Shown in pieces: positions 19,047-27,839 of a stretch of DNA of 64,000 nucleotides. Positions within the stretch are counted from its first letter, which is position 1; each line of letters begins with the position of its first letter. The notes below the pieces were generated by a model, which saw nothing but the letters and a program-made list of their open reading frames with translations, made no database searches and had not been told where the DNA came from. A program made the translations under genes and the position numbers. Origin of the DNA: Prolixibacteraceae bacterium JC049 (GTDB lineage: Bacteria; Bacteroidota; Bacteroidia; Bacteroidales; Prolixibacteraceae). The stretch is taken from positions 652,330 to 716,329 of the forward strand of contig SACZ01000003.1 of NCBI GenBank assembly GCA_023369685.1. Reading direction: 5' to 3'.

Positions 19047-20828
19047 ATGAAAAAGAAAGTAGACATGAGTAAGTTTGCTTGTACCACAATGATTGTAGGT
19101 AAAAAAGCAAGTGTTGATGGTTCAGTAATAGTTGCACATTCCGATGATGATGTAGCTGATGAACGAGTAATATATATTCCTGCCAGAACCTGGAATTTAA
19201 CAGATGAAAAAGAAAACCTGCGTCCGGTGTTTTATGATGATGCTAGTTTGGGAGCTGATAGGAAATACAACTCCACAGATATTCGACGATACATAGGTGA
19301 CACTCGTGGTCCTGGTTATCAAACTCAAGATGAAGGTTATGCTGAAAGTAAACCAATTGGTAATATTCCTCAGGTTGAAAATACCTTCGCTTATTTCGAT
19401 TGCAATTATGGAATTATGAATGAGCATAACCTGATGTTTGGAGAATGTACTTGCGGTGCCAAACATCAACCGGGACCCGATTCAAAGAAGAGATTATTTT
19501 ATAGTGCAGAACTTTCCAGAGTGGCATTGGAGCGTTGTAAAACGGCTAAAGAAGCTATCTTGTTAATGGCTACTTTAATTGAAAAGTATGGCTATTACGG
19601 TACTGGCGAGACTTTGTTGGTAGGAGATGCTGATGAAGCTTGGGTGATGGAAATGGCTGCTTATTGTGATGACTGTGAAGATGGAGTTTGGGTGGCTCAA
19701 CGAGTAGACGATGAAGAGTATTTTGTTGCAGCCAATGAGTTTAGAATCCGTGATATTAAAAAAGGGAAGATCAAACATTACACTGATGAGGAAAAACTAA
19801 CGGATGTTCATTATGGCATATCGAAAGATCATAAAAATGAGATTTGGTATTCGGCCAACTTATTTGATGTGGCAGATGAATACGATTGGGAAGTAAAAGA
19901 TGAACAGCTGGATTGGTTGAGTAATATCAGTTGGGGAGAATATTCACATCCTTATTATTCTTTGAGACGAGTTTGGCGTGCATTTTCCAAGGTGGCACCA
20001 AGCATTGAATTGCCACCAGAAGTAGAAGGAGGATACACACGTAAGTATCCATTTTCGCTTAAACCAGATAAAAAGTTGTCGGTAATCGATATTGCCCATG
20101 TTTACAGAGATCATTACGAAGGAACACCTTTCGATCTAACTCGAGGCTTTGCTGCTGGACCGTGGAATAATCCGGTACGTTATGAAGGAAATCCAGATCA
20201 GAATGCTGATACATTTAATCTGAATAAATATCATCCTAAAGGAGCTTGGGAGCGCCCGCTTTCAATTTATCGTTGTGGTGTTATGTGGATTAATCAGGCT
20301 AAAAAACTGAAACATGACGTTATTGGCTTTAGCTGGATTGGTTTAGATCGACCTGTGGCCAACTGTATAATGCCATTTTCTACTAAGATGCCACAATTAC
20401 CAATGGAGATTCAAACTATGAATTTATTGGATTTTGAATTCAATGGGCCAAGTGCTTGGTGGGCATTTAATTTTGTAGCTAATTACGCGAATCTGAATTA
20501 TCGTTATATGATGGAAGACGTAAGAGCTTTACAGAGTGAAATGGAAAATATTGCGTTTACAAGAATAAATAGCTGTATGCAAAAGGATGATCCGGAATGT
20601 GCAATATTATTTTGCCTGGAACATGCCGAAACAGTAATAAAGAAATGGTGGCAGTTGGCTGGTCGTTTGGTTGTCAAATATAATGATGGATGCGTAACCA
20701 CAACAGCCACAAGTATAATGCAGAAAAAGATTGATTACCCAGAAGAGTGGTTGGTTGAAGCAGGGTACTATGATGGACCAATCACCTATGAAGAAGAACC
20801 TATATTAGATCATCAATATATGGGGTAG
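19047..20828 (+). CDS. C69 family dipeptidase (Ntn hydrolase)
   Basis: Product of 593 aa. FACTTMIVGKKASVDGSV at the N-terminus matches dipeptidase A (peptidase family C69). Cys12 would be the N-terminal nucleophile after removal of a short propeptide; there is no signal peptide. Long C-terminal half contains WGEYSHPYYSLRRVWRAF and RYEGNPDQNADTF, as in PepD-type enzymes. It would release amino acids from dipeptides in the cytoplasm. It follows the decarboxylase by 10 nt and ends before a terminator, which suggests that dipeptide hydrolysis supplies the decarboxylase substrate. A second ATG six codons later has a better purine-rich leader and may be the true start. Confidence 0.88.
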   Translation: MKKKVDMSKFACTTMIVGKKASVDGSVIVAHSDDDVADERVIYIPARTWNLTDEKENLRPVFYDDASLGADRKYNSTDIRRYIGDTRGPGYQTQDEGYAESKPIGNIPQVENTFAYFDCNYGIMNEHNLMFGECTCGAKHQPGPDSKKRLFYSAELSRVALERCKTAKEAILLMATLIEKYGYYGTGETLLVGDADEAWVMEMAAYCDDCEDGVWVAQRVDDEEYFVAANEFRIRDIKKGKIKHYTDEEKLTDVHYGISKDHKNEIWYSANLFDVADEYDWEVKDEQLDWLSNISWGEYSHPYYSLRRVWRAFSKVAPSIELPPEVEGGYTRKYPFSLKPDKKLSVIDIAHVYRDHYEGTPFDLTRGFAAGPWNNPVRYEGNPDQNADTFNLNKYHPKGAWERPLSIYRCGVMWINQAKKLKHDVIGFSWIGLDRPVANCIMPFSTKMPQLPMEIQTMNLLDFEFNGPSAWWAFNFVANYANLNYRYMMEDVRALQSEMENIAFTRINSCMQKDDPECAILFCLEHAETVIKKWWQLAGRLVVKYNDGCVTTTATSIMQKKIDYPEEWLVEAGYYDGPITYEEEPILDHQYMG

Positions 20829-20871
20829 GTTGTATTGGGAATACAATTTGAGCAAATAAAATCATGCCTTC

Positions 20872-20914
20872 AAAACTCTCGTCACCTTATTCCTTTCACT
20901 TGACGAGAGTTTTT
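20872..20914. terminator. Bidirectional terminator between dipeptidase and LytTR gene
   Basis: Stem AAAACTCTCGTCA with TGACGAGAGTTTT (13 bp, perfect), 16-nt loop, A and T runs on both sides. Confidence 0.9.
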
Positions 20915-20926
20915 TCTTTTTTCAGA

Positions 20927-21685
20927 TTAGAAGATTTTGAAAAGGTCAAATATTTGATCTCTGGCTGTTTTGCTGGTTGGAATCTTTTTATCACCAATTA
21001 ATAGCATATTGCCTTCGAAGCCTGTAATGTTATTGATGTTGACAATGTAAGAGCGATGTACTCTAATGAATTGTTCTGTTGGTAACTTATCTTCGAAATG
21101 TTTCAGAATATAAGAGTACATAAATCGGTCGTTAGCGACATTTATTGTGGTATAATTCCCTGATGCTTCAAGCCATAAAATGTCTTTGAAAAATACTTTC
21201 TGATAGTGAGAATCCTTACGAAGAAAAAGACAATCTGCAAGTTTTAAAACCGAAGGAGTTTCTTCTTCAGTATTGTTTGTTTTTTCTATTTCTTGTTCTT
21301 CTTTTTGTCCGTAATAGTTGTTTAGTGCCAGTTGTATAGAGATTTCAAGTTGTTTGTCGTTGAAAGGCTTTAATAGATAAGCGGCAGGTTTTTCTTCTTG
21401 AGCCATTTCTACCACTTCCTTGCTTGCTAGTGACGTTAGAAAAATGAATGGGAAATTGTATTTTTCGTTTATGATCTTGGCAAGATCTATTCCTGTCTTT
21501 TCTCCAATCAGATTTATGTCTATTAGAGCTAAATCCACTTTCTTTTTACTTAAAACTTGGGTCGCTTCGTCGACCGAAGATGCTGTATCTGCTATCTGAT
21601 AGCCCATATCTGTTAGGCGCATTGCCAAATCTTCAGCTATCATAAATTCATCTTCAACAATAAGTATCTCTATTTTATTTTTCAT
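20927..21685 (-). CDS. LytTR family response regulator
   Basis: Product of 252 aa from ATG at 21685; the frame is open a little further upstream but only to a TTG inside the kinase gene. Residues 1-120 are a receiver domain: acidic pair EDE near residue 11, phosphoacceptor Asp in LALIDINL, Thr in FLTSLA and Lys in LLKPF. A LytTR DNA-binding domain fills the C-terminal 100 residues (FFKDILWLEASGNYTTINV, EQFIRVHRSYIVNINNI). It starts 10 nt after the sensor kinase gene and is the probable phosphate acceptor for that kinase. Target genes are not known. Confidence 0.93.
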   Translation of the reverse strand: MKNKIEILIVEDEFMIAEDLAMRLTDMGYQIADTASSVDEATQVLSKKKVDLALIDINLIGEKTGIDLAKIINEKYNFPFIFLTSLASKEVVEMAQEEKPAAYLLKPFNDKQLEISIQLALNNYYGQKEEQEIEKTNNTEEETPSVLKLADCLFLRKDSHYQKVFFKDILWLEASGNYTTINVANDRFMYSYILKHFEDKLPTEQFIRVHRSYIVNINNITGFEGNMLLIGDKKIPTSKTARDQIFDLFKIF

Positions 21686-21695
21686 GCCTTTCAGA

Positions 21696-23447
21696 TTATG
21701 AGTTATTTGCAATGGTTATTACCCATTGGCAGCCATTAGATCCGTCAAAATTGAATTTACCTTGAAGTTGTTTGATTAATGATTTAACTAAAGTCATTCC
21801 GAGAGAGTTCTGCTTTGTAGGATCAGTATTCTCTTCAATGCCAGGACCATTGTCTTTTAAGCTGAGTATAATTTCTGAATCAACTTCACTTAATTGTACT
21901 TTAAGTGTAGGATTGTCTTGTGCTGTTGCGTATTTAAAGGTATTGGTTGCCAGTTCATTGATGATAATTCCCATTGGAATTGCTTTATCAATATGCAATT
22001 TTACCGGATCTAATTCGAAAGTAACATCTAACTTTTTACCAAAGCTGAAACAAAGATTCTCAATAAGTTCTTTTATGTAGTTCTCCATATCCACCATTGT
22101 ATTCAGATGGTTTCGATATAATTTTTGGTGAATAAGAGCTAGCGCTTCTATTCGCATTCGGGCTTCTTTTAATTCTTTTGCTGCTGGGCCTTCCAGTTTT
22201 CTTGCCTGAATATTAAATAGGCTGGCTACCATTTGTAGGTTATTCTTAACTCGATGATTCAATTCGCGAAGAAGTAGCTCTTTTTCCTTTCCTCGTTTCA
22301 AAACGACGGCATTGGCATTCTTTAGTAATTTTCTCGATCGGAATAGAAAACCGGAAAGAATAAGTAAAACAGCAGCACTGATTGATATTACATAAATGAA
22401 TCGAACTCTGGAATTATTTAGTTGATGCAAGAACTGAATATTAGCTTCCTTTTTTTCAAGTAGGTATTCGCTTTTTATGCGCTCCATTTTACGAATATTG
22501 TCTTTGTCAACAAGACTATCGTTATAGGCCAAATAAAGTTTATGGTGGTAAAGCGCTTTCTGATATTGGGTTCTTTTTTCGTAAAACTCAGCCAAATCCT
22601 TATTGATATCTCTGACTTGTTCTCTTAATTGATTCTCTTTTGCCAGAATCAAGTTTTTCTGGAGTAGCTTTTCTGCTTTTTCTTGTTCGCCTTTTTCAGC
22701 GTATAGTTTCCCTAAATAAGCCTCGTAGATTACTACAGAGTATATATCTTTCAATTTCTTTAGTATGGTTATAGCATCAAGAATATTTTTCTGAGCAACT
22801 TCATATTGTTTTTTCTCAAGTTGGGCTAATCCCATATTGCCAAGGCAGTATCCTTCAATAATCGATCGTTTTAATATTTTATTTAGTTCAAGACATTCCG
22901 AGAAGCATGTTATTGCACTATCTGGTTCATGCATCGATCGATATGCTTCCCCAATATTAATTAGTGTTAGGGCTAGGTTGGATGTGTCTTTACGACTTCT
23001 GAAATTATGAAGAGCTAGGTTTAAATAATGGGTGGCATTAATAAAATCTTTATCATTGGCATAATGAGTACCAATCTGAAGTTGTAGAACTGCTTTAGCT
23101 TTGTGCATTTCAAGCCTGTCGTAGATTTTTAATGCTGAAAATGAAGCCTGTACAGCCTCTGCATAATTACCTAACTTACGTTGACGCAAACTTAATACTT
23201 CATAAGCTAAGCCTTCTTTCTGGGGTATATTATGTTTTTGGGCTAACATTAAAGCTTCTTGCGCATACTGAATTCCCTCAATAGGTTGAGAAGCTTTGGC
23301 AATTTTTATCTGTAGATTAATTTGTTCAATTGGATTCGTTGTGTGATCCAAAATCATTTTTAAACTATCCACTCGACTATTATGCGCATTAAGCTTTAAT
23401 GTCATTAATAATAATAGAGTTGCTATGTAAACCAGTCTATTATTCAT
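21696..23447 (-). CDS. TPR-containing sensor histidine kinase (HisKA_2 type)
   Basis: Product of 583 aa. A signal peptide (1-21) is followed by tetratricopeptide repeats at about 50-315, which should be periplasmic, and a transmembrane helix at about 350-370. The kinase core has the HisKA_2 motif RELNHRVKNNLQMV with the phosphoacceptor His398. The ATPase domain at about 475-580 has INELATNTFKYA (N box), LKDNGPGIE (G1) and SLGMTLV (G2). This layout is common in Bacteroidota two-component systems. The kinase, its LytTR regulator and the upstream small gene (3-nt gap) form one operon read on the minus strand. Confidence 0.93.
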   Translation of the reverse strand: MNNRLVYIATLLLLMTLKLNAHNSRVDSLKMILDHTTNPIEQINLQIKIAKASQPIEGIQYAQEALMLAQKHNIPQKEGLAYEVLSLRQRKLGNYAEAVQASFSALKIYDRLEMHKAKAVLQLQIGTHYANDKDFINATHYLNLALHNFRSRKDTSNLALTLINIGEAYRSMHEPDSAITCFSECLELNKILKRSIIEGYCLGNMGLAQLEKKQYEVAQKNILDAITILKKLKDIYSVVIYEAYLGKLYAEKGEQEKAEKLLQKNLILAKENQLREQVRDINKDLAEFYEKRTQYQKALYHHKLYLAYNDSLVDKDNIRKMERIKSEYLLEKKEANIQFLHQLNNSRVRFIYVISISAAVLLILSGFLFRSRKLLKNANAVVLKRGKEKELLLRELNHRVKNNLQMVASLFNIQARKLEGPAAKELKEARMRIEALALIHQKLYRNHLNTMVDMENYIKELIENLCFSFGKKLDVTFELDPVKLHIDKAIPMGIIINELATNTFKYATAQDNPTLKVQLSEVDSEIILSLKDNGPGIEENTDPTKQNSLGMTLVKSLIKQLQGKFNFDGSNGCQWVITIANNS

Positions 23448-23450
23448 AGG

Positions 23451-23978
23451 TTAATCATCAATACCTGTCGTATTTTCAATGTAAGGATCAATTACTGCAA
23501 ATTTTTCAGGTTCTCCAAACTTGAATAAAATATTGTACTGTAAATTATTCTCAATGGTAATTTTTTCATTGGTTTGGATACTGAAAAAATTAAGAGTATT
23601 AGATTCTGTCTCTTTTACAACCAGTTTTCCTTCGCTATTTACATGAGCATTCATAGATTCTAAATCGAAAATCTTTTCCCAGTCGTTTTCTGTTATCTGT
23701 TGATCAGATATTTGTGTAAAAACAATTGCAGCATCATCTTCGTTTGGTGTTAAGATGTTGACAGATGGGCTATTGGCGCTGGAGATTAATTGGATGCGAT
23801 ACTCTGTTTTTGGCTCAAGAACTAAAATTTTAGCTCCTTTCCAAATTGCTTGAGGAGCGTCTGTTGTTATAAAGTGATCGGCTATGTAAGGTTGCTCTTG
23901 TGTCCCGTATCTGGAATCAGACTTAAAAAAATTGATCATTGCATTGGTATCTACAATGATAGAGATAAATTTTGGCAT
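23451..23978 (-). CDS. Small protein of unknown function, possibly PixA/AidA-like
   Basis: Product of 175 aa, no signal peptide, no membrane helix, mostly beta-strand-like. The start (PKFISIIVDTNAMINFF) and the general pattern, with a short loop before VLEPKTEYRIQLIS, weakly recall the PixA/AidA inclusion-body family, but I cannot confirm this. It is the first gene of the operon with the TPR kinase and the LytTR regulator and ends 3 nt before the kinase. It might be an output or an accessory protein of the system. Moderately acidic. Function unknown. Confidence 0.5.
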   Translation of the reverse strand: MPKFISIIVDTNAMINFFKSDSRYGTQEQPYIADHFITTDAPQAIWKGAKILVLEPKTEYRIQLISSANSPSVNILTPNEDDAAIVFTQISDQQITENDWEKIFDLESMNAHVNSEGKLVVKETESNTLNFFSIQTNEKITIENNLQYNILFKFGEPEKFAVIDPYIENTTGIDD

Positions 23979-24249
23979 AGTTTTAATTTGTTAAATGTGA
24001 CAAGTATTTAATAAATAAGAGAATAAGGGTGTTCTCGTAAAGATTATTTATTAAGTTGGAATAAAGTTACTATAATGCAATTAAATTGCAATATGAAGAT
24101 TAGTTGGATAAACTATAATATCTACTATTTTAATGAGTGTGGTTGTGATAGACAGGAAATGAAACATTAAAGTGATTTTAAGTGCTTAAGTTTTTATCTT
24201 TACAAAAAATACGAAACCAATTCGATAAAATAACTAAAAAGGAATAAAG

Positions 24250-25803
24250 ATGAGACATTGTGTAATTGGATCAATTCTACTATCTGTTATGTTATTGTTT
24301 TCTTGCAAAACACCTACTCCAAAAGATTTAGCTAAGGAAGTATTGATACCAAAACCTTCGAGTTTAGTAGCTACAGGAAGCTCTTTTGAAATTAACTCAA
24401 AGACAGTTATTAATATTGAAAATGCGGATACGAAGCAGATTGCAGTGTATCTTGCAGAGTTTTTAAAACCAGCTACTGGATTTCAATTAGCTATTAATAG
24501 TGTTGAAGATGTAACCAAGAAGAAAGGAATTGGATTTAAACTGACAAAAAATTCCAAAGATCTAGGAAAAGAAGGTTATAAGTTGGAAATAGATGCTAAA
24601 AGAATTATTCTTAGTGCCAATAAACCTGCCGGGCTGTTCCGTGGCGTACAAACCTTAAGACAACTTCTTCCTGCCAGAATTGAAAAAACATCCTTGCAGC
24701 AAGGTCCATGGGAAATTGCATCTGGAACAATTGAAGATCAGCCTAAATATGGATATCGTGGCGTAATGTTAGATGTAGCACGTCACTTCTTTGGTGTGGA
24801 TGATGTGAAGCGTTACATTGACTTAGCTGCTGCTTATAAAATGAATGTTTTGCATTTGCATTTATCAGATGATCAGGGATGGCGAATTGAAATTAAAAAA
24901 TGGCCAAAACTAACAACTATTGGTGCTAGCACTGAAGTTGGTGGAGGTAAAGGTGGTTTTTACACACAAGAGCAGTACCGTGAGATTGTAAAATATGCAC
25001 AAGATCGTTTTATGATGGTTGTTCCTGAAATTGATATGCCAGGGCATACCAATGCAGCATTAAGTGCTTATGCCGAATTAAATGAAAATGGAAAAGCTAC
25101 AAAGCCATACACTGGAATAGATGTAGGTTTTAGCTCTTTTGCTACCAATAAAGAGATCACTTATCAGTTTATTGACGATGTTTTAACGGAATTGGTTCCA
25201 TTAACACCTGGTCCATATATCCATATTGGAGGAGATGAGTCTCACGCTACAAAGAAAGATGACTATATCCGTTTTATCAATCGTGTTCAAGACATGGTAA
25301 ATAAACATGGAAAGAAAATGTTGGGATGGGCCGATGTAGCTGCAGCCAAGTTGAAGAAAAATTCTGTTGCTCAATTTTGGCAAAAAGAGCCAAAGAATGC
25401 ATTAAAAGCTGTAGAGCAAAATGTGAAAGTTTTAATGTCTCCAGCAACACGTGCTTATATGGATATGCAGTATGATTCTGTTTGTCCTCTTGGGTTGCAC
25501 TGGAGTGGATATATCGAAGTAGATAAAGCTTACAACTGGGATTTGGAAACAAATGTGAAAGGAATTGGAAAAGAGAATATCCTTGGAATTGAAGCTCCAC
25601 TTTGGACCGAAACAATCGATTCAATGGATGATATTGAATTTATGGTGTTTCCACGCTTACCAGGATATGCTGAAATTGGTTGGTATACAGGTAATGACAA
25701 AAGTTGGGACGAGTACAAAGTACGTTTAGCGAAACACGGAAAAAGAATGGACGCGATGGATATCAACTTTTATCGTTCTAAGCTAGTGAATTGGGAAAAG
25801 TAA
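24250..25803 (+). CDS. GH20 beta-N-acetylhexosaminidase lipoprotein
   Basis: Product of 517 aa with a lipobox at Cys19 (LLFSC). The GH20b N-terminal domain spans about 35-150, followed by the TIM barrel: YRGVMLDVARHFF, MNVLHLHLSDDQGWRIEIK, and HIGGDESHATKKDD with the catalytic pair Asp329-Glu330. In GH20 the Asp helps the substrate acetamido group attack and the Glu is the acid/base. It removes terminal GlcNAc or GalNAc residues from glycans or chitin oligosaccharides, probably in the periplasm or at the surface. Single gene, ended by a strong terminator shared with the convergent gene. Confidence 0.95.
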   Translation: MRHCVIGSILLSVMLLFSCKTPTPKDLAKEVLIPKPSSLVATGSSFEINSKTVINIENADTKQIAVYLAEFLKPATGFQLAINSVEDVTKKKGIGFKLTKNSKDLGKEGYKLEIDAKRIILSANKPAGLFRGVQTLRQLLPARIEKTSLQQGPWEIASGTIEDQPKYGYRGVMLDVARHFFGVDDVKRYIDLAAAYKMNVLHLHLSDDQGWRIEIKKWPKLTTIGASTEVGGGKGGFYTQEQYREIVKYAQDRFMMVVPEIDMPGHTNAALSAYAELNENGKATKPYTGIDVGFSSFATNKEITYQFIDDVLTELVPLTPGPYIHIGGDESHATKKDDYIRFINRVQDMVNKHGKKMLGWADVAAAKLKKNSVAQFWQKEPKNALKAVEQNVKVLMSPATRAYMDMQYDSVCPLGLHWSGYIEVDKAYNWDLETNVKGIGKENILGIEAPLWTETIDSMDDIEFMVFPRLPGYAEIGWYTGNDKSWDEYKVRLAKHGKRMDAMDINFYRSKLVNWEK

Positions 25804-25828
25804 CTTTTCTATTAAAATAAAGAGATAT

Positions 25829-25872
25829 AAAAAAGAGCAGTTCTTCTTTGAAAGTGGGAACTGCTCTTTTTT
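25829..25872. terminator. Bidirectional terminator after the GH20 gene
   Basis: A 14-bp perfect stem (AAAAAGAGCAGTTC with GAACTGCTCTTTTT), A run before and T run after. Confidence 0.92.
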
Positions 25873-25873
25873 G

Positions 25874-26452
25874 TTATTCAGAAACTGTATTTAACTTCTT
25901 TAGTCGTTCGTTTCTCTGGGTTAGATTTTTGTTTTGCTCAAGAAGTGACTGTTTGGCTTTTTTTAGCTTCTCGTTTTGTGCTTGTGTGTTTTTCTGAGAA
26001 TTTTCCAAACGAGCTACCTTGTTTTCGAAACTGATATTCCTATCCAGAGCTTCTTTTAGGAGCTTGTTCAATTTACCAATCTGCTTCTTTAAATCTTTAA
26101 TCTCCTGATGCGATTTTAAAACATGTAGCTGTTGTTTTGCTTTGCGCTCTTCCATGTGAGCCACATCGGCTTTTAGATTATCGAGTTGTTTTCCCTGTAG
26201 TTGTTTTTTCTTACTTAAGATGTAGTTCTCTGTTTTAAGATTCTGCTCATCCTGACGCTTGAAACCTAGAGGTGTTTTAATGAATTTATTTCCTCTGTTG
26301 TCAATATACTCAGTGTCAGATAATTTAAGTAATCCAATGTTTAGGGCATGCAGTTCTAAAAGATCTTCCGATTTCTCTTCGGAAGAAAATATTTGAGTAA
26401 AACGATTTTTCCTGGAATTCAGTTTGTTGAGTCGTTTTTCTTTCGGGTGCAT
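25874..26452 (-). CDS. Coiled-coil protein of unknown function
   Basis: Product of 192 aa, very rich in Lys, Glu, Gln and Leu, with a long heptad-type region from about 75 to the end. The N-terminal 70 residues are more compact, with LLELHALNIGLLKLSDTEYID and GNKFIKTPLGFKRQDE. No signal peptide and no membrane helix. It is a conserved-looking hypothetical protein; a structural or scaffolding role would be pure guess. It is read alone, converging on the GH20 gene with which it shares a terminator. The start ATG at 26452 has a normal A-rich leader. Confidence 0.6.
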   Translation of the reverse strand: MHPKEKRLNKLNSRKNRFTQIFSSEEKSEDLLELHALNIGLLKLSDTEYIDNRGNKFIKTPLGFKRQDEQNLKTENYILSKKKQLQGKQLDNLKADVAHMEERKAKQQLHVLKSHQEIKDLKKQIGKLNKLLKEALDRNISFENKVARLENSQKNTQAQNEKLKKAKQSLLEQNKNLTQRNERLKKLNTVSE

Positions 26453-26594
26453 AATGTTTGTTAATGTTAAGTAATCTGTAAAGCAAAGTTAATCAAATAA
26501 TTGATGAATCATTATTCATTTAATTTTTTTAACAAATTGGAATAGTGTATTTGTTCATACATTCTTAACATTAGAAATCGATATTTGCTTGCTC

Positions 26595-26624
26595 TTGTAT
26601 GTTTAAAAACATGAAATATATTTG
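26595..26624 (+). promoter_or_regulatory. Bacteroidota-type promoter of the pta cluster
   Basis: TTG at 26595-26597, a 19-nt spacer and TATATTTG at 26617-26624 match the Bacteroidota -33/-7 consensus (TTG, TAnnTTTG). Transcription should begin about 26630, giving a leader of about 185 nt before pta. Confidence 0.7.
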
Positions 26625-26629
26625 TGTTG

Positions 26630-26672
26630 ATTACCGCGTGTAGCCTTAGTTTCTTGAGGTATAGGCGGTAAT
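26630..26672 (+). promoter_or_regulatory. Stem-loop at the predicted 5' end of the pta transcript
   Basis: ATTACCGC (26630-26637) pairs with GCGGTAAT (26665-26672), and the interior can pair further (TAGCCT with AGGTTA-like bases). It begins six nt after the promoter -7 element, so it would sit at the very start of the mRNA. It lacks a T run. A role in mRNA stability or control of the fermentation genes is possible but unproven. Confidence 0.45.
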
Positions 26673-26815
26673 TGTTTGGATGAATGTTGTATAGAAGGTT
26701 TATTGATGAATAATGTCATCTTTCATAATGAAAAAATAGTGGAAATTTGTTGAGTGCTATGAACAAAAAAATAGTAATTTTGCAATGTCAAGATTACAAA
26801 ATAAGAGATTGATCG

Positions 26816-27811
26816 ATGGATTTATTGGAACAAATTAAGGCAAACGCCAAAAAACACAACAAAACGATTGTTCTTCCAGAAGGAACAGAGCCAAGAACCC
26901 TTAAGGCTACAGAGATCATCCTCAATGAAGAGATTGCCCAAATTGTATTATTAGGAAATCCAGAGGAAGTAAAAAAAGCAGCTGTCGAAGCAGGTGTTGA
27001 TGTAAGTAAAGCAACGGTTGTTGATAATAAGACAGACGAAAAGCGCGATGCTTATGCCGACATTATGGTAGAGATGCGTAAGAAAAAAGGATTAACTAAA
27101 GAAGCAGCTTTAGACTTGCTAAACGATCCACTATATTATGCGCCTTTAATGATTAAAGCGGGTGATGCAGATGGTGAAATTGCAGGTGCAATTAATTCTA
27201 CTGGCGATGTTTTACGTCCAGCTTTCCAGTTTGTGAAAACAATGCCAGGTGTAAGCGTAGTTTCAGGAGCTTTTATGATGTTCCTTAAAGATAAATCATT
27301 CGGTCACGACGGAGTTCTAGTATTCTCTGATTGTGCAGTAATGCCAGATCCAAACGAACAGCAGTTGGCTGAAATTGCTGTTACTACAGCTAAAACAGCT
27401 AAAGCAATTGTTGGAATGGAGCCTCGTGTTGCGATGTTAAGTTTTTCTACAAAAGGAAGTGCTAAGCACGAATTAGTAGACAAAGTGCAGAATGCAACTC
27501 AGATTGCTAAAGAGATGGCACCAGATGTAATGGTAGACGGTGAAATGCAGTTGGATGCAGCATTGGTACCAGAGGTTGGTGCATTGAAAGCTCCAGAAAG
27601 TCCTGTAGCAGGAAAAGCTAACGTATTGGTTTTCCCAGGTCTTGAGGCGGGTAATATTGGTTACAAATTGGTACAGCGCTTAGCAGGAGCCGAAGCGGTA
27701 GGTCCGGTATTGCAAGGTATGGCAGCACCAATCAACGACCTTTCTAGAGGTTGTTCGGTTGAGGATATTGTAAATATGGTAGCTATTACAGCTAATCAAG
27801 CATCAGAATAA
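26816..27811 (+). CDS. pta: Phosphate acetyltransferase
   Basis: Product of 331 aa, the short PTA_PTB type. It has the typical start DLLEQIKANAKKHNKTIVLPEG, the motif GAINSTGDVLRPAFQ, the segment LSFSTKGSAKHELVDKV and a C-terminal LVFPGLEAGNIGYKLVQRL. It converts acetyl-CoA and phosphate into acetyl phosphate and CoA, which an acetate kinase downstream uses to make ATP. It opens a set of six same-strand genes (pta, Hbd-like, ack, ack, ptb, buk). A promoter with a leader hairpin lies upstream. Confidence 0.95.
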   Translation: MDLLEQIKANAKKHNKTIVLPEGTEPRTLKATEIILNEEIAQIVLLGNPEEVKKAAVEAGVDVSKATVVDNKTDEKRDAYADIMVEMRKKKGLTKEAALDLLNDPLYYAPLMIKAGDADGEIAGAINSTGDVLRPAFQFVKTMPGVSVVSGAFMMFLKDKSFGHDGVLVFSDCAVMPDPNEQQLAEIAVTTAKTAKAIVGMEPRVAMLSFSTKGSAKHELVDKVQNATQIAKEMAPDVMVDGEMQLDAALVPEVGALKAPESPVAGKANVLVFPGLEAGNIGYKLVQRLAGAEAVGPVLQGMAAPINDLSRGCSVEDIVNMVAITANQASE

Positions 27812-27839
27812 TTTTTTTCAAATAATATATCAGGAGAAA

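Noticed and set aside
21772-22080. 102-codon frame on the plus strand opposite the TPR kinase ATPase domain
   Set aside because: Opposite-strand shadow of the well-supported HATPase domain; no start signals.
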